From: JAUIJL01 sp965366625
Lineage (GTDB): Bacteria; Acidobacteriota; Thermoanaerobaculia; Multivoradales; J023
Reading direction: 5' to 3'
Assembly: GCA_965366625.1 (NCBI GenBank)
Contig: CBDUGP010000025.1
Span: forward strand, 1 to 64,000
DNA: 64,000 nt
In this document: positions 59,478 through 64,000 of the stretch, in pieces
How the letters are laid out: each line of letters begins with the position of its first letter
Position numbering within the stretch: the stretch's first letter is position 1
Position numbers and translations under genes: made by a program
The notes under the pieces: generated by a model
Told to the model about the DNA's origin: nothing
Databases searched by the model: none
What the model saw: the letters and a program-made list of their open reading frames with translations, nothing else

Positions 59478-60218
59478 TCAGTGGGCTGCGCGGCGTTCGA
59501 CCACCAAGCGAATGACGTCCACCAAGTCGGTGGTTTCGAAGTCTTTGGGAAGGTAGGCGCTGATCATGCTGCGGCTCTTGGCGAGCTGGGGTTTGGGAAT
59601 GTCGCCGAAGGCCACGATCAAAACATTTGGATTGAGTTCGTGCAGTATTCTGAGTTCCGACGCAACGGATTTGGCGGTTTCGAGGTCGAGCAGCAGGACT
59701 CGCCACGGCTCCTTTTCAAAACACAGCACCGCTTTTTCGATCGAATCCACCCGCTGGATGTCCAATTTGGCGGAAACCAAGGCTTCATCGGTTTCGAGTT
59801 CGATGATCGAGTCACTTTCGTGATCGAGCACCAACAGGGGGATCCTGGAGACGATCTCCGACAGTAGGTCGAGGGTGAGCTCCATGTCGATGGGTTTCGG
59901 CAGAACTTCCACGGCTCCTTCCCGTCGGGCTTCTTCCACCAGTTCCGAGGTGGCATAGGCGGTCATGAAGATCACGTAGCTATCCGGAGCCAACCTCTTC
60001 ATCTCACGGAAAGTGTCGACACCGTTCAAACCCGGCATTCGAATATCCATGAGCACTGCGTGGGGAGTGGCCGTATGGGCTTGGTGGATGGCCTCGTGCC
60101 CCGAACTCGCCACCGAAATCTCGTATCCGCAGGCGGTGAGGATGTCGCTGAGGGTGGACACCATGCCTTTGTCGTCGTCGACAATCAGGATTCGAGTCGA
60201 TTCGGTATGGGGCGCCAT
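59478..60218 (-). CDS. Response regulator with a second, degenerate receiver-like domain
   Basis: Protein of 246 residues. REC (1-122): IVDDDKGM, AVLMDIRMPGLNG, EVLPKPIDM, complete. Residues 125-246 (IPLLVLDHESDSIIELETDEALV...VLLLDLETAKSVASELRILH...ISAYLPKDFETTDLVDVIRLVV) repeat the receiver layout without the acidic pocket: a pseudo-receiver. No output domain, so it probably relays or dimerises. Upstream of the SDR gene in divergent orientation. Confidence 0.9.
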   Translation of the reverse strand: MAPHTESTRILIVDDDKGMVSTLSDILTACGYEISVASSGHEAIHQAHTATPHAVLMDIRMPGLNGVDTFREMKRLAPDSYVIFMTAYATSELVEEARREGAVEVLPKPIDMELTLDLLSEIVSRIPLLVLDHESDSIIELETDEALVSAKLDIQRVDSIEKAVLCFEKEPWRVLLLDLETAKSVASELRILHELNPNVLIVAFGDIPKPQLAKSRSMISAYLPKDFETTDLVDVIRLVVERRAAH

Positions 60219-60397
60219 GGAGTGAACCTACAAGATCTCCAGGATCCGAGTCAACGATCCAAGCTCAGTCCCTGCGCCCCATGGGTCGGAGCCGGAATTC
60301 GGGATAAGCTTCTCAGCCCCGGACCGTGACCGATGGGTACCGGTCCAGCTCCACACGATCCGGTCGATATTCGGTCAATCCAAAGAAAGGAACGGTC

Positions 60398-61186
60398 ATG
60401 TCTCTATCCAAACCCCTCGAGGGGCGAAACGCATTGGTGACCGGCGGTGGTCGAGGAATTGGAGCCGCGGTCGCGCGCAGTCTCGCCGAAGCCGGGGCGA
60501 AGGTGACGGTCTCCGCCCGTAGCGTCGGCCAAATCGACGCGGTGGCTGCGGAGCTGCGCGCGCAAGGTCACCAGGCTTTCGCCGTGGCTTGCGACGTGGC
60601 CGAGCCCGAGCAGGTTCAGGCCCTTTGCGACGAAGCCAAACGTTTGATGGGCAAGGTAGATATCCTGGTCAACAACGCGGGAATCGCCGCTTCCGCTCCA
60701 TTGGCCAAGGAAACCCTAGAGCAGTGGAATCGAATCTTCGCGGTCAATGTTACCGGGGTGTTCCTTTGCTCCCGTGCGGTCATCGGCGACATGATCTCGG
60801 ACGGTTGGGGCAGGATCGTCAACGTGGCTTCGGTGGCGGGCAAGGCCGGCGCGCCCTACATCTCGACCTATGTGGCCTCCAAACACGCAGTGGTGGGTTT
60901 CACTCGCGCGGTGGCTTCGGAAGTGGCTAAGAAAGGAATCACGGTCAACGCCGTCTGTCCCGGATATGTGGATACGGACATGTCCGACCAGACCGTCGGC
61001 ACGATTACCGGCAAGACCGGCATGGCGGTTGAGGAAGCTCGGGCCGTGCTGGAAGATATGAGCCCCCAGGGCCGCATCTATTCGTCAGAGGAAGTCGCCG
61101 CCCAAGTCCTGCATCTGTGCCTACCCCTGAGCGCCGGGGTCAACGGCCAATCCTTGGTTCTCGACGGCGGAGGATTCCAAGCGTGA
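60398..61186 (+). CDS. SDR-family NAD(P)-dependent oxidoreductase (FabG-like)
   Basis: Protein of 262 residues. Cofactor motif TGGGRGIGAAVARSLAEAG, NNAG in ILVNNAGIAA, Ser in NVASVAGKAG and YVASK (Tyr-x3-Lys). Reduces a 3-oxoacyl thioester or oxidises a 3-hydroxyacyl one; acyl carrier unknown. ATG 60398 with AAAGGA upstream is preferred over 60326. Its TGA overlaps the GTG of the RidA gene (GTGA), so the two are coupled. An enoyl-CoA hydratase lies further downstream on the same strand, so CoA-thioester metabolism is likely. Confidence 0.95.
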   Translation: MSLSKPLEGRNALVTGGGRGIGAAVARSLAEAGAKVTVSARSVGQIDAVAAELRAQGHQAFAVACDVAEPEQVQALCDEAKRLMGKVDILVNNAGIAASAPLAKETLEQWNRIFAVNVTGVFLCSRAVIGDMISDGWGRIVNVASVAGKAGAPYISTYVASKHAVVGFTRAVASEVAKKGITVNAVCPGYVDTDMSDQTVGTITGKTGMAVEEARAVLEDMSPQGRIYSSEEVAAQVLHLCLPLSAGVNGQSLVLDGGGFQA

Positions 61187-61596
61187 GTTCGCCGACGCTG
61201 CAACCGATCAATCCCGAAAGCCTGGGTGCCCCGCGGGGGTATTCCAACGGAATGTTGGGTCCCGTGGGTGGGCGTTTCTTGGCCGTGGCCGGGCAGATCG
61301 CGTGGAATGCCTGCCAAGAAATCGTGTCGGACGAGTTTCACCTGCAATTCGCTCAAGCCTTGGCCAACGTGCTCGCCGTGGTGCGGGAAGCGGGCGGAGA
61401 GCCCGGACACGTCGCCTCCTTGACTCTCTACGTGACCGACAAGGCTGAGTACGTGGAGCAGCTGAAAGCGGTGGGCGCTGCCTACCGAGAGCTGATGGGG
61501 AGAAACTTCCCGGCCATGGCGTTGGTCGAGGTGAGCGCCCTGCTCGAGCCGGCCGCCAAAATTGAGATCCAAGCCTTGGCCGTAGTTCCAGGTTAG
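61183..61596 (+). CDS. RidA-family (YjgF/YER057c) protein
   Basis: Protein of 137 residues from GTG 61183, coupled to the SDR gene. Family signs: LGPVGGRFLAVAGQIAWNACQEIV, FAQALANVLAVVREAGGEPGHVASLTLYVTD and FPAMALVEVSALLEPAAKIEIQALAV. RidA proteins deaminate reactive enamine/imine intermediates; relatives occur in aromatic-CoA (2-aminobenzoyl-CoA type) clusters beside an SDR and an enoyl-CoA hydratase, which would fit here (inference). It may instead be a general housekeeping RidA. Confidence 0.93.
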   Translation: MSSPTLQPINPESLGAPRGYSNGMLGPVGGRFLAVAGQIAWNACQEIVSDEFHLQFAQALANVLAVVREAGGEPGHVASLTLYVTDKAEYVEQLKAVGAAYRELMGRNFPAMALVEVSALLEPAAKIEIQALAVVPG

Positions 61597-63320
61597 GCTG
61601 CGCTACCCTCGGCCCGCTGACGGCGGGGGGCGATTTGCTCTAAGACTTGGCGTGTGGCTTCGAGTTGCATGGGTTTAGGCAGGAATTCGTCCATGCCGGC
61701 TTCCCGACAGGAGTCTCGCTGTTCGGACATGACGCTGGCGGTCAAAGCGACGATTTTGGGCTGACGAGCCGGCGGCAACGTCGACCGGATTCGTCGGGTT
61801 GTTTCCAGCCCATCCATATCAGGCATCACCAGATCCATGAAGATCACGTCGTAGTCAGCGGTTTCCAAACGGCGGAGCACCTCTTGACCGGTTTCTGCCA
61901 TGTCCGGGCGGTAGCCAAGGACCCGGAGCAGCTCTTCAGCCACCAATTGACTGACCGCGTTATCTTCAGCCACCAGGATCCGCAACGGTAAGTGCAAGGC
62001 CAATAACTCATTCGGCTCCTCGAATTCCGGCTCTGCGGACCGCCCGCTCGGCGACGGTTCGAGAGTCGCCAGGAGCCGGCTCTTGTGGACCGGTAACGAG
62101 AGAATTCCGTCAAAGCCGAGGTCGGAAGCGCTCTGACGTCCGACGGGATCGGCGATCGAGGCCATCAGGAAACAGGCGGCCCCGGCGCCCAGCTCGCGCA
62201 CCACACGACCCGGGTCTTCGGCGTGGCGGGAAACGAGCAAATAGTCGCCGGAAGAGCCGAAAGCTTCGGCCCCCGACTCGAAGGCTTCGACGATCATTCC
62301 TTGGCTTTCGAGCAAGGAGGCGAGATTCCGCCGCTGCCAAGGGCTGGGGTCGATGAGAATCACCTGGCATCCCATGATCCGCGAGGGTGGGGTGAGTTCT
62401 TCCTCCTCACTTTCAACTTGCACGGTGAAGTGGAAAGCGGAGCCACCGCCGGGCTCACTTTCCACCCGAATTGAGCCGTCCATGAGCTTCACCAGTCGTT
62501 GGCTGATAGCCAATCCCAAGCCGGTACCGCCGAAATTACGGGAAGTGGAAAGGTCTGCCTGGGTGAAGGCGTCGAAGAGCTCGTTCTGTTTATCTTTCGG
62601 GATTCCGATACCGGTATCGCGAACTTCGAAGGCGAGCCGTTTCGCCCCCAGCCTTCGAGCTCGGACCATGACCTCGCCCTCTTGGGTGAATTTCAGGGCG
62701 TTGCCGATCAGATTGGCCAAAATCTGCCGCAGTCTCAGGCTGTCGATGCGCACCCGGTGGGGGGCATGGGTCACCGACGCGCTGAGAGCGATGTTCTTGG
62801 TGTAGGCATCGCGGGCGAAGGATTCCAGAATATCTTCGACCAGCGAATGAAGATCGATGGTTCTTTTTTCGAGTTCCACACGACCCGCTTCGAGTTTCGA
62901 AAGGGCCAGGATATCGTCGATGATGTGCAGTAGGGCTTGGCCGCTGGTCTGCATAGCGCGCACGATGTCGCGTTGCTCTTGGGGGTCTAAATTGCCCGCC
63001 AACAGCACTTCGGACATGCCGAGCACCCCGTTTAAGGGCGTGCGAATTTCATGGCTCATATTGGCCAGAAACTCGTGTTTGGCTCGGGCCGACGACTCAC
63101 TGACGTCGAGGGCTCGCTCGAGCATCTCTTTGGCGATGCGCAACTCTTTGAGCTCTTCCTCCTGGCGGGCGAGCCTGAGCCGGGTCTTGCGGGACTGGTC
63201 CTCAACTCGACTCGCGCGTCGGGCCAGCTGTTGCCTCAATCTTGCACGGGCGAGAGTCTGCCACAGCCCGAAGGCCAAGGCCGCGAACAAGGCGCAGGTG
63301 AGAAGCCAAAGCGTTGACAT
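61593..63320 (-). CDS. Hybrid sensor histidine kinase with receiver
   Basis: An N-terminal transmembrane helix (TLWLLTCALFAALAFGLWQTL) is followed by a coiled coil, HisKA (LANMSHEIRTPLNGVLGMSEVLL), HATPase (NLIGNALKFTQEGE, DTGIGIPK, GGTGLGLAISQ), a degenerate receiver (CQVILIDPSPWQRRNL...GFDGILSLPVHKSRLL) and a complete receiver (LVAEDNAVSQLV, VIFMDLVMPDMDG, EFLPKPMQL). There is no large periplasmic sensor. ATG 63320 is preferred over GTG 63413, which would add a second hydrophobic stretch. Inserted on the opposite strand between RidA and the hydratase. Confidence 0.92.
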   Translation of the reverse strand: MSTLWLLTCALFAALAFGLWQTLARARLRQQLARRASRVEDQSRKTRLRLARQEEELKELRIAKEMLERALDVSESSARAKHEFLANMSHEIRTPLNGVLGMSEVLLAGNLDPQEQRDIVRAMQTSGQALLHIIDDILALSKLEAGRVELEKRTIDLHSLVEDILESFARDAYTKNIALSASVTHAPHRVRIDSLRLRQILANLIGNALKFTQEGEVMVRARRLGAKRLAFEVRDTGIGIPKDKQNELFDAFTQADLSTSRNFGGTGLGLAISQRLVKLMDGSIRVESEPGGGSAFHFTVQVESEEEELTPPSRIMGCQVILIDPSPWQRRNLASLLESQGMIVEAFESGAEAFGSSGDYLLVSRHAEDPGRVVRELGAGAACFLMASIADPVGRQSASDLGFDGILSLPVHKSRLLATLEPSPSGRSAEPEFEEPNELLALHLPLRILVAEDNAVSQLVAEELLRVLGYRPDMAETGQEVLRRLETADYDVIFMDLVMPDMDGLETTRRIRSTLPPARQPKIVALTASVMSEQRDSCREAGMDEFLPKPMQLEATRQVLEQIAPRRQRAEGSAA

Positions 63321-63573
63321 CAACCGGGGGTCTCGGAGAGTAACGGCAAAGAAGAAACGACAATAATAGGAGGCGGACGAAACCACGACAGAGCCTGCTA
63401 GGAATCCTACCACGAGCTGCCTGGGGGGCCTCCGTTCTCAAAGGCTCCATTCGATCTGCCCGGAGGTCGGGTTTGCCGTAGAATCCAGGGCCCGTCGAGT
63501 CCTTGTCGCATCAAACCGGCCGTAGCAACACCGAAACAGCCCGTTGGACCGACTTTCACCTGAGGAGATGACC

Positions 63574-64000
63574 GTGACTTTTGAGCCCAAGAGCTTTCTC
63601 TATGAAGTGGATGATTCGACCGGCGTGGCGACTGTGACTCTCAATCGCGCCGATCGATACAACGCGTTGACTTTTGAGGTCTACGACGAGCTGAAGCTCG
63701 CCTTCGATCACCTGGATACCGCGCCAGGAATTCGTTCGGTGGTGTTGACCGGATCGGGCAAAGCTTTTTGCTCCGGTGGTGACGTGGAAGACATCATCGG
63801 CGAGCTTTTTGGCCGTGACTATCAGGGGTTGTTGGACTTCACGCGCCGCACCGGAGCGTTGATTCTTTCGATGCTGCGATGCCGTCGACCGATTGTCGGT
63901 GCCTTGAACGGGCTGGTAGCCGGGGCGGGCTCGGTGATCGCCAGCGCGTGTGATCTGCGGATCGCATCGGAAGACGCCAAGATCGCGTTTCTATTCACCA
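63574..64000 (+). CDS. Enoyl-CoA hydratase/isomerase (3' end outside window)
   Basis: Crotonase-fold protein, truncated by the window edge after 142 codons. VATVTLNRADRYNALTFEVYDEL, GKAFCSGGDVEDI (oxyanion hole) and RRPIVGALNGLVAGAGSVIASACDLRIASEDAKIAF are typical. GTG 63574 lies 6 nt after GAGGAG; ATG 63568 directly abuts it. It would hydrate an enoyl-CoA in a catabolic or beta-oxidation-like route with the SDR upstream. Confidence 0.93.
   Translation, partial: MTFEPKSFLYEVDDSTGVATVTLNRADRYNALTFEVYDELKLAFDHLDTAPGIRSVVLTGSGKAFCSGGDVEDIIGELFGRDYQGLLDFTRRTGALILSMLRCRRPIVGALNGLVAGAGSVIASACDLRIASEDAKIAFLFT

Overview
The window is a dense, GC-rich (roughly 60 percent by eye) chromosomal stretch from a Gram-negative-type bacterium. 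It carries a TonB-like energy transducer, a TonB-dependent receptor, many signal peptides and periplasmic proteins. A GWxTD-domain protein, a two-component-regulator propeller kinase, Ser/Thr kinase fusions, ECF sigma operons and many TPR proteins together suggest Acidobacteriota (Thermoanaerobaculia-like). That assignment is an inference from gene content. I see no phage, transposase, integrase, rRNA or complete tRNA.

Left third (1-24 kb): a zinc-ribbon membrane protein; an Lrp regulator coupled to an EamA exporter; a CadC-like regulator divergent from a TPR protein; an alpha/beta hydrolase; FabH with a GWxTD protein; and a SelW-type selenoprotein whose Sec codon is an in-frame TGA (8897-9127), so ordinary gene calling loses it. 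Next come a PTPS/QueD-family enzyme, an RlmD-type RNA methyltransferase with a 300-residue basic low-complexity tail, a type II GAPDH-like enzyme, a potassium channel, an S10 peptidase, an ECF sigma/anti-sigma/membrane-protein operon, a DUF4917 SIR2-like protein, a large lipoprotein, a second ECF sigma factor, and gcvT-gcvH.

Middle (24-37 kb): a 1392-residue kinase/ATPase/TPR/solute-binding fusion, a rhomboid protease, a TonB-like protein, a MaoC-type dehydratase, a GNAT acetyltransferase, a DUF3516 helicase and folE2.

Right third (37-63 kb) is a signalling island. A five-gene run encodes a hybrid histidine kinase, a TonB-dependent receptor, an exported TPR protein, a PhnD-like binding protein and a REC-REC-cyclase-like protein. 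It is followed by a REC-Ser/Thr kinase, divergent from a GAF-AAA-Fis sigma-54 activator. Downstream of the activator lie two dyad operators, a good -24/-12 promoter, a 52-residue membrane ORF, and RsbW-, STAS- and RsbU-like genes. This reads as a sigma-54-controlled partner-switching module. Then follow a pentapeptide-repeat protein, a propeller histidine kinase, a subtilisin-like protease with WVNANP repeats, a response regulator, an SDR-RidA pair, another hybrid kinase and a truncated enoyl-CoA hydratase.

Short perfect tandem repeats (9-22 bp) recur in coding and intergenic DNA, and a two-hairpin dispersed repeat occurs three times.
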